DNA from: Anaerolineae bacterium
GTDB taxonomy: Bacteria > Chloroflexota > Anaerolineae > Promineifilales > Promineifilaceae
Length of the DNA: 64,000 nucleotides
Reading direction: 5' to 3'
NCBI GenBank assembly: GCA_023382655.1
Contig: JAHDWK010000018.1
Coordinates: 62,001 to 126,000, forward strand
The notes under the pieces are model-generated. The model saw only the letters and a list, made by a program, of their open reading frames with translations, was not told the DNA's origin and made no database searches. Shown piece by piece: positions 18,360-28,461 of the stretch. The translations under genes and the position numbers were made by a program. How positions within the stretch are numbered: position 1 is the stretch's first letter; each line of letters starts with the position of its first letter.

Positions 18360-19180
18360 ACGGGCATCTCCTTCAAAATAAGTTTGTTGGGAACCGGTTG
18401 GGGAACCGGTTTATAACTCTCGGCGGGCAACGCCTGGCTCAGATCATAATTGAGCATACGCCAGAACAGGTCGGCCGCCTGATGGATGAAAAAGTGGTCG
18501 CCGGGTAGGGTGCGCAGGGTGAAGTTACCGCTGGTTTGTTCCCGCCAAGCGACCACATCGTCAAACGGGGTGTTAGGGTCTTGTGCGCCGCGATAAGCCG
18601 AAATGGGGCAGGAAAGAAGTAAATCCTCGGTGTGAATGTAGGTCTCGTTGATGGCAAAATCTGCCTTGAGTACGGGCAGCAGCAGGCACATCAATTCTTC
18701 GTTGCGCAGCACCGCTTCTGGCGTACCGTTAAATTCGCGCAGGCGCTGGATGAATTGGTCATCGGAGAGGGCGTGGATGGGCGTTTCGCGGGTGGGGCAC
18801 TGGGGCGCGCCCCGACCAGAGACAATGACACATTCCGGGATCAGGTCATAACGATATAATTTACGGGCCATCTCAAAGGCGATGAGCGCCCCCAGGCTGT
18901 GGCCGAACAGGGCAAAGCGCTTGTCCAGGTAGGGCGGGATTTCTTCCATGATGGCTTCGATGAGGGGTTGGAGGCGGGTAAACGGCCGTTCCCGCAGCCG
19001 ATTCTCTCGCCCCGGCAACTGTATGGCACATACCTCAATGTGCGCCGGTAAATTCTCCGGCCAATTGCGGAAGCCAAACGCACCGCTGCCCGAATAAGGC
19101 AAACAAAACAGCCGCAGCTTTGCCTGTGGGTTGGGTTTGGGAAATACAAACCATTTATTTGTGTAAAGATTTTTCATCAT
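18356..19180 (-). CDS. Type II thioesterase (GrsT-like)
   Basis: A 274-residue alpha/beta-hydrolase that removes wrongly loaded or stalled groups from carrier proteins. The N-terminus LRLFCLPYSGSGAFGFRNW and CAIQLPGRENRLRE are typical of the family; the nucleophile is in FGHSLGALIAFEMAR, the Asp in YRGAQDPNTPFDDV and the His in LPGDHFFIH. It starts at ATG 19180 (or the adjacent 19177), preceded by GGGGG. It lies 10 bases after the ABC permease gene and overlaps MbtH by 4 bases, so it belongs to the biosynthetic operon. Confidence 0.95.
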   Translation of the reverse strand: MMKNLYTNKWFVFPKPNPQAKLRLFCLPYSGSGAFGFRNWPENLPAHIEVCAIQLPGRENRLRERPFTRLQPLIEAIMEEIPPYLDKRFALFGHSLGALIAFEMARKLYRYDLIPECVIVSGRGAPQCPTRETPIHALSDDQFIQRLREFNGTPEAVLRNEELMCLLLPVLKADFAINETYIHTEDLLLSCPISAYRGAQDPNTPFDDVVAWREQTSGNFTLRTLPGDHFFIHQAADLFWRMLNYDLSQALPAESYKPVPQPVPNKLILKEMPV

Positions 19181-19190
19181 TACCCCCTGT

Positions 19191-20087
19191 CTAAATCAGG
19201 TGCAGGCCATTTTTCTTGGCATGTCGTTCCACTTTGCCTAGCAGGTACCGGGACACAAGGGTATAAATGATGGCAAATACGATCAGAATCGCCCATTCTT
19301 GTGAGACAGGTAACAGGGTGTTCCAATCGCCATCAAAGCTGTAATAGCGGATCAGGTCATAGGCCCAGGTAAACGGCAAAATGTAAGCAAAGTAGCGGAT
19401 AACCTCCGGGAAGGCAGTGATCGGAATGTAAGCGCCGGCCAACATCTCAAAAGAGAGTTCGATAATGCCCGCAATAGAAGTGACCTGCCGCCATAAAATA
19501 CCCAGCAGCGCGATCATCACCCCCATCGCCAGCAGGGCGACAAAGACAGTGAGGCATACCAGCAAAATCATCGCCATGTTGTAGGCATTCACCCCGGATA
19601 CGACCACCAACAAAAGAAAAATCGGTAAGAAGGCGACCTGCGCCACAATAATGTCGCTCAACACCGTACCGGTAAAGTAGGCGTAGCGTGAAAAGGGATT
19701 GCTGTAGAGAAATTCCAGCGTGCCGTTGTAGAGATCACGGGTGACTGAATTGAGCGGCGTCCAGAGGGCGGTGCCCTTAAAGACAAACAGCAACATAGCC
19801 CCTAAAAAGAAGATAAACAAATCCTGACCGGTCATCGGCCGCCCCAGGCTTTCGGTGCCATCAAAGGTGGTAATGTTTGCCAACAAGAGAAAAAACAACA
19901 AACGGATACCTATCTGGATCACCATGCCCACCAGGTTTGGCAGGTAGCGTCGGGATACGCTTAAATCTTTCCAGGTTGTGGCCTTCAAAACCGTCCAGGG
20001 GCCAACCGGTTGGGACAGACTGCTGGTAATTTCGGTTTTACCGGCCGGTTGCTCGACTAATTTACCCATTGAAGAACTTGCTTGCAT
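19191..20087 (-). CDS. ABC-2 type transporter permease
   Basis: A 298-residue permease with about six membrane helices: NLVGMVIQIGIRLLFFLLLA, LFIFFLGAMLLFVFKG, IIVAQVAFLPIFLLLVVVSG, AMILLVCLTVFVALLAMGVMIALLGIL, a re-entrant stretch YFAYILPFTWAYDLI, and WAILIVFAIIYTLVSRYLLG. The NPFSRYAYFTGTVLSD stretch belongs to ABC-2 drug/polysaccharide exporters. ATG 20087 follows AAAGGAG. With the ATPase 12 bases upstream it forms a two-component exporter, most simply for the finished product. It is unrelated to the MacB-type pump at 12-18 kb, so the locus has two export routes. Confidence 0.92.
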   Translation of the reverse strand: MQASSSMGKLVEQPAGKTEITSSLSQPVGPWTVLKATTWKDLSVSRRYLPNLVGMVIQIGIRLLFFLLLANITTFDGTESLGRPMTGQDLFIFFLGAMLLFVFKGTALWTPLNSVTRDLYNGTLEFLYSNPFSRYAYFTGTVLSDIIVAQVAFLPIFLLLVVVSGVNAYNMAMILLVCLTVFVALLAMGVMIALLGILWRQVTSIAGIIELSFEMLAGAYIPITAFPEVIRYFAYILPFTWAYDLIRYYSFDGDWNTLLPVSQEWAILIVFAIIYTLVSRYLLGKVERHAKKNGLHLI

Positions 20088-20099
20088 GATTTTGCTCCT

Positions 20100-21053
20100 T
20101 TACTCAAATTTCTCTGCGGCCGTTCCCACATGATGGAGAAAGGCATCTTCTAACGAGACTGTCAGGTGGCGCATCATCACCCGCGTGTTTTCCTGGCGCA
20201 GTGTCTGGAGGATGGCTTCGGTGCCGTTAAACAGATCCTTGACGCCAAAGGAAACCCATTGCGGGTCACGTTCGCTGGCGAATAAAACAGGTTCCAACTG
20301 CAAGATTTTTTCCTGGACAGACGGCGGTAATCCCTCTTTTTGCAGTTCCACAAACTCGTTGACGCCCACGGCTGCTTTCAAAGCCTGGGCGGTGCCGGTG
20401 ACCACAATATGCCCCTGGTGGATGAGGGCAATCTGGCTGGCCAGTTCTTCCACTTCGCTCATGATGTGGGAGGTGAGCAGCAACGATTTGCCTTCCTGGT
20501 AGACATATTGCTTCAGGAAAGTGCGTAGCCGTTTGGCGGCGACGGGGTCTAACCCTTTTGTCGGCTCATCCAGGTAAACCAGGGGCGGGTCATGCAGCAG
20601 GGCGCGCATGACAATAACCGTTTGTTTTTGCCCACCGGAAAGATGCATGAATTGTTTGTCCATATTGGCCTGGAAATCAAAGTAGGCGGCCAGTTTTTCA
20701 ATTTGTTCCTTGATTTTACGTTTGTTCAACCCGCGCAACGTGCCAAAAAATTGCAAATTCTCCACCACGTTCAAACGAGCATAAGCCGACCGTTCCGTAT
20801 CCTGGCCGACGTAGCCGAACAAATAACGAATGTCGTTTTCATGTTTATCCAGGTCATAACCAAAAATCTCGACACGGCCGCTATCCTTGATCAGGATTGT
20901 TGCCAGGATTTTGACCAGCGTTGTCTTGCCGGCTCCGTTTGGCCCTAAAAAACCGAGAATTTCACCGTTGCGTAGCTCCAGCGAAACGTTGTTGAGGGCC
21001 ACTGACTTGCCATAGGTTTTGTGAACATCTTTTACAGATAGACAAACAGTCAT
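20100..21053 (-). CDS. ABC transporter ATP-binding protein (drug-exporter type)
   Basis: The 317-residue ATPase partner of the ABC-2 permease. Walker A is GPNGAGKTTLVKILATIL, the Q-loop is near FGYVGQDTERSAYARLNV, the signature is LSGGQKQTVIVMRALL, Walker B is LVYLDEPTKGLDPVA, and the H-loop is LLLTSHIMSEVEEL. The C-terminal ~90 residues are the regulatory extension common in DrrA/CcmA-like exporters. The frame opens at 21068, but that ATG lies inside the GAGGAG ribosome-binding site that serves ATG 21053, so I use the latter. It follows the NRPS gene by 28 bases. Confidence 0.95.
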   Translation of the reverse strand: MTVCLSVKDVHKTYGKSVALNNVSLELRNGEILGFLGPNGAGKTTLVKILATILIKDSGRVEIFGYDLDKHENDIRYLFGYVGQDTERSAYARLNVVENLQFFGTLRGLNKRKIKEQIEKLAAYFDFQANMDKQFMHLSGGQKQTVIVMRALLHDPPLVYLDEPTKGLDPVAAKRLRTFLKQYVYQEGKSLLLTSHIMSEVEELASQIALIHQGHIVVTGTAQALKAAVGVNEFVELQKEGLPPSVQEKILQLEPVLFASERDPQWVSFGVKDLFNGTEAILQTLRQENTRVMMRHLTVSLEDAFLHHVGTAAEKFE

Positions 21054-21081
21054 TTTGTTTCTCCTCATTTGTCACGGGGCC

Positions 21082-24000
21082 TCAGGGAAGGTAATCCCGC
21101 AATTGTGCGGCCAATGTCTGAGCATTGGCGGACGCTAACATCGAAAAGTGGTCGCCGGGTACGGTATGGACGGTGATAGGACCGGAAACGAGCTGGCTCC
21201 AACCCAGATGGGGCATCTCATGTATCACCGGTAAACTGCCGACGAAACTGTCTACGGCCGTCTCCGCCGCCCGGAAAATCACCATGGCCTGGTCGGATGG
21301 TTGCGCTACCGCCGGGTACGATGCCAGCGCCTGGACGGTGGCCTGTTCAAAGTTTGCCATGTGCCGGATAAGCGTGGCATCGGCGTCTTGAGGCAGAACG
21401 TTGGCTGCCTGGAGCCGCTGCCAGCATAGTTCCAGGCGTTCGTCAGAGGAAAGCGGCGCCAGGATTTCGGCTGTGAGGTCGAGCGAAATCTGGAACACCC
21501 CCTCTATCGTGGTAATTGTTTCCAGCAATGATGACAGACCATCGGCGACCATATCCGACGATAACTCATAAATAGGAGCCGCCATATCCAGTATTGCCAG
21601 CAAAGCGACTTCTTCACCTTGTGTACGCAGTTGTCGGGCCACTTCATAGGCCACCAGACCACCGAATGAATAGCCACCCAGGTAATAGGGGCCTTCCGGC
21701 TGTACGGTGCGCATGGCGGCCACATAGTGCGCGGCCAGATCAGGAATATGGGTAAAGGGCGGGTGACGGCCGTCCAGCCCTGGTGCGCTCAAGGTATAAA
21801 ATGGCTGCTCTGTCCCTAGCGCCTGGGACAGCGCTTGGAAATTCACCCTGGTCATGCCGGAGCGCAGGATGCCAAAGAAAGGCGGCCTGGTTCCCTGCGG
21901 TTGCGTGGCCAGCAAAGGTGTCCAGACGTTGCCACCCGCCTGGTGGCGTTCCACCACCTGCGCCATGTGTTCAATGGTGGGGTTTTCGTACAACGTCACC
22001 AGGGGAATGATCTGGCCAAAGGCGCTGAATACCTCGGCGACCAGCGCTACCGCCTGCAACGAGTGTCCTCCCAATTCAAAAAAGCGATCCCGCACCCCTA
22101 CTTTTTCCACCTTCAGGATTTTTTGCCAGATGGCAGCCAATGTCTCTTCGGTAGTGGTACGTGGGGCCGCGTAGGGAACTGCCAGTTGCGCCCGGTCTAC
22201 GGTGGGCAAAGGCAAAGCGCGCCGGTCTATCTTGCCGTTGGCGGTTTGGGGCAGCGCCGCCAGAGGTACAAAGTGGGTGGGTACCATGTAGTCCGGCAAT
22301 TTTTGCCGCAAATAAGCCCGTAGCTCTGGCATGACCAGGCTATGTTCTGATTTAGCTACGAGATAGGCAACGAGTTGTTTATCACCCTGCTCATCCGGTT
22401 GAGCCATCACCACCACCTCGGCAATGGCCGGGTGCTGCGCCAACACCGCCTCAATCTCGCCCAACTCAATGCGATAACCACGTATTTTCACCTGATGGTC
22501 CCGCCGCCCCAGGAACTCCATCTGCCCATCACGGCCGTAACGGGCCAGATCGCCCGTCTGGTACAGGCGTGCCCCCGGCTGCGGGCTGAACGGGTCGGGT
22601 ACGTACTTCTCGGCCGTCAAACCGGGCCGGTTGAGATACCCCCGCGACACACCATCCCCACCCAGATACAACTCGCCGACCACGCCTAGCGGTACCGGCT
22701 GCATCTGCTCGTCCAGAATGTATGCCTGGGTGTTGGCAATCGGCCGGCCGATAGAAGGTTCACCAGCCTCATCACGTTCTACCAGTAACCACGTCGAGTA
22801 AGTGGTATCTTCCGAGGGGCCATAGAGGTTGTAGAGCCGGGCCACTTGCGGTTGGGTGTACACCTGCTGGGACAGCGCGCGGGTGAGCGGTTCTCCCGCC
22901 AGATTGACCGTCTGCACCGACGGCGGTAGCTGGCTGTGGGCCACCAGTTCGCGCATGGCCGAGGGCACGGTATTGACCAGGGTGACAAAATCACGGTCAG
23001 GCAACTCCGGCAGGTGCAGCGCATTCTGCGCCAGGATGACACTACCGCCACAACTGAGGGGGAGGAAGAGTTCAAAAACCGAGAGGTCAAAACAGATGGA
23101 AGTGGCGGCCAGCACCCCGGCCAGTTCCTCGTCTGAGAACAGTTCCCTGGCCCAGGCCAGCAGGGCCACGGCATTGGCATGGGTGATGGCCACGCCTTTG
23201 GGCTGGCCGGTGGAACCGGAGGTGTAGATGGTGTAAGCCAGGTTGTGGGGAGAAACGGCCGTGACCGGATCACCCGTCTCTGCTTCGTCCGGCCACTCCT
23301 GGCTGAGGTTGACAACTTTCACCCCGGCCAAATCCAGTGTGTCCAGGGGGAAGCGGAGGGCATCGTGGGTCAGCAGCACGGCCGTGTCTGCATCTTGCAA
23401 GATATAAGCCAGCCGTTCGGGGGGGTAAGCCGGGTCGAGGGGCACATACGCCCCGCCCGCCTTGAGCGTGGCCAGCAGCGCCACCACCATCTCCGGGCGG
23501 CGTTCCAGGAGGATGCCCACCCGTGATTCCGGGCCAACGCCCAGACTTTGCAGGTGATGGGCCAGTTGGTTGGCCTGCCCGTTGAGTTGAGTGTAGCTCC
23601 ACTGCTCCTGCTCATAGCGTAGCGCGACGGCCTCTGGGGTACGGACGGCCTGTTGGGCAAAGAGCGTGTGAATGGTAACGGCCGTGTCGTAGGGCAGGGC
23701 GGTATTGTTCCAGTCGTGCAGCAGTTGGGTCTGTTCGGCCTGGCTCAGCAAGGGGATGTCCAGCAGGCGGGCGTCTGGGTTGGCGACGATGTGCTCGACC
23801 AGGGCGGTGAAGTGCTGTCCCATCTGCTCGATGGTCGCCGCGTCGAACAAGTCGGTGTTGTATTCCACCAGCCCTTTCAATCCATCATATTTATCCAGCA
23901 TGTACAGCGTGATGTCGAACTTGGAAGTGCCAGTCTCTAAGCCGCCGCGATGCACACCCAGGCTAGATAACTGGGCTTTTGACCCCAGAAGGGCGTCGGC

Positions 24001-27000
24001 GGTGTGTTGCAGCACAAACATCACCTGGAACAGGGGATGAACACTCAGATTCCGTTCGGGTTGTAACTCTTCCACCAGCTTCTCAAAGGGCAAATCTTCG
24101 TGGGCATACGCGCCCAATGTCACTTCGCGCACCCGCGCCAGCAGTTCACGGAAAGTGGGATTGCCGCTCAGATCGGTGCGCAAAATCAGTGTGTTCAGAA
24201 ACAGCCCGATCACCGGCTCCACTTCTAATCGGCCCCGGTTGGCAATGGGGGAACCAACGACGATGTCCGTTTGCCCGGCGTAACGCGCCAGCAGCACCTT
24301 GAAGATAGCCAGCAGCGTCATAAAATAGGTGACGCCTTCCTGATGACCGAGCGCCTTAATGGCCTCTGTCGTTTCTACATCGAAGGTGAAAAGGTGGACG
24401 GCGCCGGGAAATGTTTGTACTGGCGGTCGCGGGCGGTCGGTGGGTAGGGTGAGCAGCGGGGGCGCGCCTGTCAGGTGTTTACGCCAGTAATCCAACTGCT
24501 TTTCCAACACATCGTCTTGTAGCCAGGCGCGCTGCCAGAAGGCGTAATCCGCATATTGGATGGGCAGTTCGGCGACCTGCAACGGTTTGCCCAGCGCGTA
24601 CCATTCGTAGAACGCGATCATCTCCTCGGTGAATTTGTCCATTGACCAAGCATCAAAGATGATGTGATGGAAGGTCAACAAGAGGGCGTGCTGCTGCGGG
24701 TCTACGCGCATGAGTTTGGCGCGGATCAGCGGCCCTTCGGCCAGATTGAAGGGTTGTTGCGCTTCTGCTCTGGCGGCCTTTGCCTGGTAAGCGGCCAATT
24801 CCACCGGCGGCAAGGGCGGCATGTCCACTACCGGCAGTTCCAGCGTCAGAGTGGGGGTAATGATTTGTACAGGACGGCCGTTGACCATTTGAAAAGTGGT
24901 GCGCAGCGCCTCATGTCGTTTAATGATGTCATTCAGACTCTTTTCCACCGCCTCTATGTCCAATGGTCCCGTCAGCCCAATGGCCACAGGGATATTGTAG
25001 GCCGGGTTGTTGGGGTCTAATTGATCCAGGAACCACATGCGCTGTTGGGCAAAAGAGAGCGGGATTTCCTGATCGCGGGAGACAGGCACAATGGGTGGAG
25101 CCACCATATCATGCCGTGCCTGGTAAAGCGTTTCCACCGCCTGCGCCAGTTCGGCCACGGTGGGCGCTTCAAACAATGCCCGCAGGGGCACATTGATCTG
25201 TAACGATTGGCGGATGCGGGACACAATGCGCGTGGCCATGAGCGAATGCCCGCCTAACTCGAAGAAGTTGTCTTCAATGCCTACCCGGCTGATGTCCAGT
25301 ATGTCCGCCCAGATACCAGCGATGAGTTCTTCAGTGGGGGTACGGGGAGCGACGTAGGCAATGGTGATGTGGGAACGGTCGGCTGCCGGCAGCGGCAAGG
25401 CGCGCCGATCCACTTTGCCGTTGGGTGTTTGGGGCATGGTTTCCAATTCCACAAACAGGGATGGCACCATATATTCAGGCAGCCGGGTCTTCAGGTATTG
25501 CCGCAGATCGCCGATGAGCAGCGTTTGTTCGGGGGCGGCGACAATATAACCGACGAGTTGTTTTCCTTCACGGCCGTCTGGCTGCGCCATGACTACTGCT
25601 TCCGCCACTGCCGGGTGTTGGGCCATGATCGCTTCAATTTCACCCAGTTCAATGCGATAGCCACGTATTTTCACCTGGTGATCCCGCCGCCCCAGGAAAT
25701 CTATCTGCCCCTCGCGGCGGTAGCGGGCCAGGTCGCCCGTCTTGTACAGACGTGCGCCCGGCTGCGGGCTGAACGGGTCAGGCACATACTTCTCGGCTGT
25801 CAACGCCGGCCGGTTCAAATAACCGCGTGTGACGCCATCCCCGCCCAGATACAACTCACCGACCACCCCCACCGGAACAGGCTGCATCTGGGAATCCAGA
25901 ATGTACGCCTGGGTGTTGGCAATGGGGCGGCCAATCAAAGGTTTCTGTACGACGCCCTTTTCCATCAGGGCAAATGTGGAGTAGGTAGTATCTTCCGAGG
26001 GGCCATAGAGATTGTAGACTCGCGTGGCCTCGCTCTGGTCATATGCCTGCTGGGTCAATGATTGCGTCAGCGCCTCGCCGGCCAGATTGATGGTTTGCAC
26101 CGCCGGTGGCAATCTATGGTGATGAACTAATTCGCCCAAGACAGAGGGCACCGTGTTGACCAGGGTGACGTAGTCACGGTCGAGCAGTTCTGGTAGGTGC
26201 AGCGCATTTTGCGCCAGGATGACACTGCCGCCACAACTGAGGGGCAAGAACAGTTCAAAAACCGAGAGGTCAAAACAGATCGAGGTCGCTGCCAGCACAC
26301 CGGCCAGTTCTTCTTCGGTAAACAGTTCTCTGGCCCAGGCCAGCAGGGCCACGGCATTGGCATGGGTGATGGCTACGCCTTTAGGCTGGCCGGTAGAGCC
26401 AGAGGTGTAGATGGTGTAAGCCAGGTTGTGGGCGGTCACGGCCGTGACCGGATCATCCACGGCCTCCTCCGGCCACGCCTGGCTGAGGTTGACAACGGTG
26501 ACGCCATCCAGGTCGAGGGTATGCAAGGGGAAGCGCAAGGCGTTATGGGTCAGCAGCACGGCCGTGGCCGCATCTTGCAGGATGTAAGCCAGCCGTTCGG
26601 CGGGGTAAGCGGGGTCCAGAGGCACATAGGCACCGCCCGCCTTGAGTGTCGCCAGCAGCGCCACCACCATCTCCGGGCTGCGTTCCAGCAGGATGCCCAC
26701 CCGTGCTTCCCGGCCAACGCCCAGGCTGATGAGGTGGTGAGCCAGTTGGTTAGCCTGTTGGTTGAGTTGGGCATAGCTCCACTGTTGCTGCTCATAACGT
26801 AGCGCAACAGCATCCGGGGTGCGGGCGGCCTGCGCTGCGACCAGGGAGGCCAGGGTGGCGGTGGTATCATAGGGCAGGGTGGTGGCGTTCCAGTCGTAGA
26901 GCAGTTGGCTCTGTTCACTTTCACTTAGCAAGGGGATGTCCAGCAGGTGGGAATCAGGGTTGGCGACTACGGCCGTGACAATCTGGCAAAAATGGGCAGA

Positions 27001-28461
27001 CATCTGGGCGATGGTTTCCACGTCGAACAAGTCACAGTTATATTCAAAGCCGCCCTTTAGTTCCTGCGTGTTGTCCTCCATGATCAAGGACAAATCAAAT
27101 TTGGCTGTTTTACCGCCTACGTCCATGCTCTCGATGTGCAGCCGGGAACCGTTGCTCTCGGCCTGAACAGAGGGCGTGTTTTGCAGGGCAAACAATACCT
27201 GGAAGATGGGCGAGACGCTCAAATTACGCTCGACGTTGAGATCATCTACCAGCTTTTCAAAGGGGAAATCCTGGTGGGCATAGGCCCCCAACGTCACCTC
27301 GCGTACCCGCGCCAGCAACTCGCGGAAGGTGGGGTTGCCGCTCAGGTCTGTACGTAGCGCCAACGTATTCACAAAAAAGCCGATCAGCCCTTCGATTTCG
27401 CTGTGGTTGCGATTGGCAATGGGTGTGCCCACCACCATGTCCATCTGGTGGGTATAACGGGCCAGCAGCAGCTTGAAGGCGGCCAACAAAAACATGAAGG
27501 ACGTCACCCCTTGCTGGCGGCAGAGGATTTTCAGTTCACTACTCGTTTGTGCCGGGAGAGTGAACATGTGGATCGCGCCAGCGAAGGTTTGAAAGGGGGG
27601 GCGAGGCCGGTCGGTGGGCAATTCCAGCACGGGCGGGGCGCCGCTCAGTTGGCTTTTCCAGTAGTTGCTCTGTTTTTCCAGCACTTCCCCTTGCAGCCAT
27701 TCGCGCTGCCAGATGGCAAAATCGGCATATTGGATGGGCAGCGGCGGCAGGAAAAACGGCCGTCCACTGACCAATGCGCCATAAATTGTCTCGATCTCCC
27801 GTCCCATCACGTCCAGCGACCAACCATCGGCGATAATGTGGTGCATGGTCAGCAGCAGCACATGTTCCTCTTCCGCCAGGCGAAGCAGCTTGGCGCGAAA
27901 CAACGGCGCCTGGCTCAAGTCAAAGGGGGTCTGGGCTTCAATCTCGGCCAGACGCCGCGCTTCCGCCTGCCCTTCTGCCTGGGGTAAGTGCTGCAAATCG
28001 TTCATCGGCAGCGAGACGGGGAATTCCGGCGTAATGACCTGCATTGGCTCGCCATCCGTTTCCACAAATGCGGTGCGCAATATCTCATGTCGCTGCACAA
28101 TCTCGTTGAGCGTCTGTTCCAGAGCCGGCACATCCACAGCGCCACGCATAACAAACACTTCCGGGATGTTGTAGCTGGGATTTTCCGGGGCAAATTGTTG
28201 CAACAGCCACAGCCGTTGTTGGGCGAAGGAGAGGGGGATACGGCCGTGGCGCAACGCCGGTTGAATGGTTGGTTCACTTTGCTGGCTGCCGCCATTGGCC
28301 TGCTGTAAATAGGTCAGAATTTCCGTCTTATGCTCCGCCAGTTCGTGGCGCAGTTCGGGCGTCAGGGTATCTTTGGGAAAACGAAAGCGCAGTTGCTCCC
28401 CTTCTACCCAAACAGCAACATCCAGATCACGCAGTTGCGATAACAATTGTGTAGCGCTCAT
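21082..28461 (-). CDS. NRPS, two modules with terminal thioesterase (TubC-C-A-PCP-C-A-PCP-TE)
   Basis: A 2459-residue synthetase that should add the last two residues and release the product. Order: a TubC-like N-terminal docking domain (1-60, LLSQLRDLDVAVWVEGEQLRF); C (70-510; HHIIADGWS near 210); A (530-1030; YTSGSTGQPKG near 689); PCP (FFELGGHSLMA, Ser ~1072); C (1130-1570; HHIIFDAWS near 1269, with Ala for the usual Gly); A (1590-2080); PCP (GGHSLQA ~2134); TE (2190-2459; GGYSFGG nucleophile ~2263, terminal His in PGDHFSM). My reading of the ten-residue substrate code is DLFNNALTYK for both A domains; from memory this resembles codes for Ala/Gly. There is no epimerase. Its ATG overlaps the preceding NRPS stop (ATGA), and the docking domain suggests direct hand-over from that protein. 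The second A domain lies in a 1450-bp block identical to one in the upstream NRPS. Confidence 0.97.
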   Translation of the reverse strand: MSATQLLSQLRDLDVAVWVEGEQLRFRFPKDTLTPELRHELAEHKTEILTYLQQANGGSQQSEPTIQPALRHGRIPLSFAQQRLWLLQQFAPENPSYNIPEVFVMRGAVDVPALEQTLNEIVQRHEILRTAFVETDGEPMQVITPEFPVSLPMNDLQHLPQAEGQAEARRLAEIEAQTPFDLSQAPLFRAKLLRLAEEEHVLLLTMHHIIADGWSLDVMGREIETIYGALVSGRPFFLPPLPIQYADFAIWQREWLQGEVLEKQSNYWKSQLSGAPPVLELPTDRPRPPFQTFAGAIHMFTLPAQTSSELKILCRQQGVTSFMFLLAAFKLLLARYTHQMDMVVGTPIANRNHSEIEGLIGFFVNTLALRTDLSGNPTFRELLARVREVTLGAYAHQDFPFEKLVDDLNVERNLSVSPIFQVLFALQNTPSVQAESNGSRLHIESMDVGGKTAKFDLSLIMEDNTQELKGGFEYNCDLFDVETIAQMSAHFCQIVTAVVANPDSHLLDIPLLSESEQSQLLYDWNATTLPYDTTATLASLVAAQAARTPDAVALRYEQQQWSYAQLNQQANQLAHHLISLGVGREARVGILLERSPEMVVALLATLKAGGAYVPLDPAYPAERLAYILQDAATAVLLTHNALRFPLHTLDLDGVTVVNLSQAWPEEAVDDPVTAVTAHNLAYTIYTSGSTGQPKGVAITHANAVALLAWARELFTEEELAGVLAATSICFDLSVFELFLPLSCGGSVILAQNALHLPELLDRDYVTLVNTVPSVLGELVHHHRLPPAVQTINLAGEALTQSLTQQAYDQSEATRVYNLYGPSEDTTYSTFALMEKGVVQKPLIGRPIANTQAYILDSQMQPVPVGVVGELYLGGDGVTRGYLNRPALTAEKYVPDPFSPQPGARLYKTGDLARYRREGQIDFLGRRDHQVKIRGYRIELGEIEAIMAQHPAVAEAVVMAQPDGREGKQLVGYIVAAPEQTLLIGDLRQYLKTRLPEYMVPSLFVELETMPQTPNGKVDRRALPLPAADRSHITIAYVAPRTPTEELIAGIWADILDISRVGIEDNFFELGGHSLMATRIVSRIRQSLQINVPLRALFEAPTVAELAQAVETLYQARHDMVAPPIVPVSRDQEIPLSFAQQRMWFLDQLDPNNPAYNIPVAIGLTGPLDIEAVEKSLNDIIKRHEALRTTFQMVNGRPVQIITPTLTLELPVVDMPPLPPVELAAYQAKAARAEAQQPFNLAEGPLIRAKLMRVDPQQHALLLTFHHIIFDAWSMDKFTEEMIAFYEWYALGKPLQVAELPIQYADYAFWQRAWLQDDVLEKQLDYWRKHLTGAPPLLTLPTDRPRPPVQTFPGAVHLFTFDVETTEAIKALGHQEGVTYFMTLLAIFKVLLARYAGQTDIVVGSPIANRGRLEVEPVIGLFLNTLILRTDLSGNPTFRELLARVREVTLGAYAHEDLPFEKLVEELQPERNLSVHPLFQVMFVLQHTADALLGSKAQLSSLGVHRGGLETGTSKFDITLYMLDKYDGLKGLVEYNTDLFDAATIEQMGQHFTALVEHIVANPDARLLDIPLLSQAEQTQLLHDWNNTALPYDTAVTIHTLFAQQAVRTPEAVALRYEQEQWSYTQLNGQANQLAHHLQSLGVGPESRVGILLERRPEMVVALLATLKAGGAYVPLDPAYPPERLAYILQDADTAVLLTHDALRFPLDTLDLAGVKVVNLSQEWPDEAETGDPVTAVSPHNLAYTIYTSGSTGQPKGVAITHANAVALLAWARELFSDEELAGVLAATSICFDLSVFELFLPLSCGGSVILAQNALHLPELPDRDFVTLVNTVPSAMRELVAHSQLPPSVQTVNLAGEPLTRALSQQVYTQPQVARLYNLYGPSEDTTYSTWLLVERDEAGEPSIGRPIANTQAYILDEQMQPVPLGVVGELYLGGDGVSRGYLNRPGLTAEKYVPDPFSPQPGARLYQTGDLARYGRDGQMEFLGRRDHQVKIRGYRIELGEIEAVLAQHPAIAEVVVMAQPDEQGDKQLVAYLVAKSEHSLVMPELRAYLRQKLPDYMVPTHFVPLAALPQTANGKIDRRALPLPTVDRAQLAVPYAAPRTTTEETLAAIWQKILKVEKVGVRDRFFELGGHSLQAVALVAEVFSAFGQIIPLVTLYENPTIEHMAQVVERHQAGGNVWTPLLATQPQGTRPPFFGILRSGMTRVNFQALSQALGTEQPFYTLSAPGLDGRHPPFTHIPDLAAHYVAAMRTVQPEGPYYLGGYSFGGLVAYEVARQLRTQGEEVALLAILDMAAPIYELSSDMVADGLSSLLETITTIEGVFQISLDLTAEILAPLSSDERLELCWQRLQAANVLPQDADATLIRHMANFEQATVQALASYPAVAQPSDQAMVIFRAAETAVDSFVGSLPVIHEMPHLGWSQLVSGPITVHTVPGDHFSMLASANAQTLAAQLRDYLP
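22418..23867. repeat. 1450-bp exact duplication, copy 1 (A domain of last NRPS module)
   Basis: As far as I can read, identical base for base to 32188-33637 (constant offset 9770); flanking bases differ at once on both sides. It encodes the end of a C domain, the C-A linker and nearly the whole adenylation core, stopping just before the A-domain C-terminal subdomain ends. Confidence 0.9.

Noticed and set aside
22779..23660. Long open frames opposite and out of frame within the NRPS genes
   Set aside because: They are shadows of high-GC coding sequence and repeat exactly at 32549-33430 only because the underlying DNA block is duplicated; none has protein motifs.
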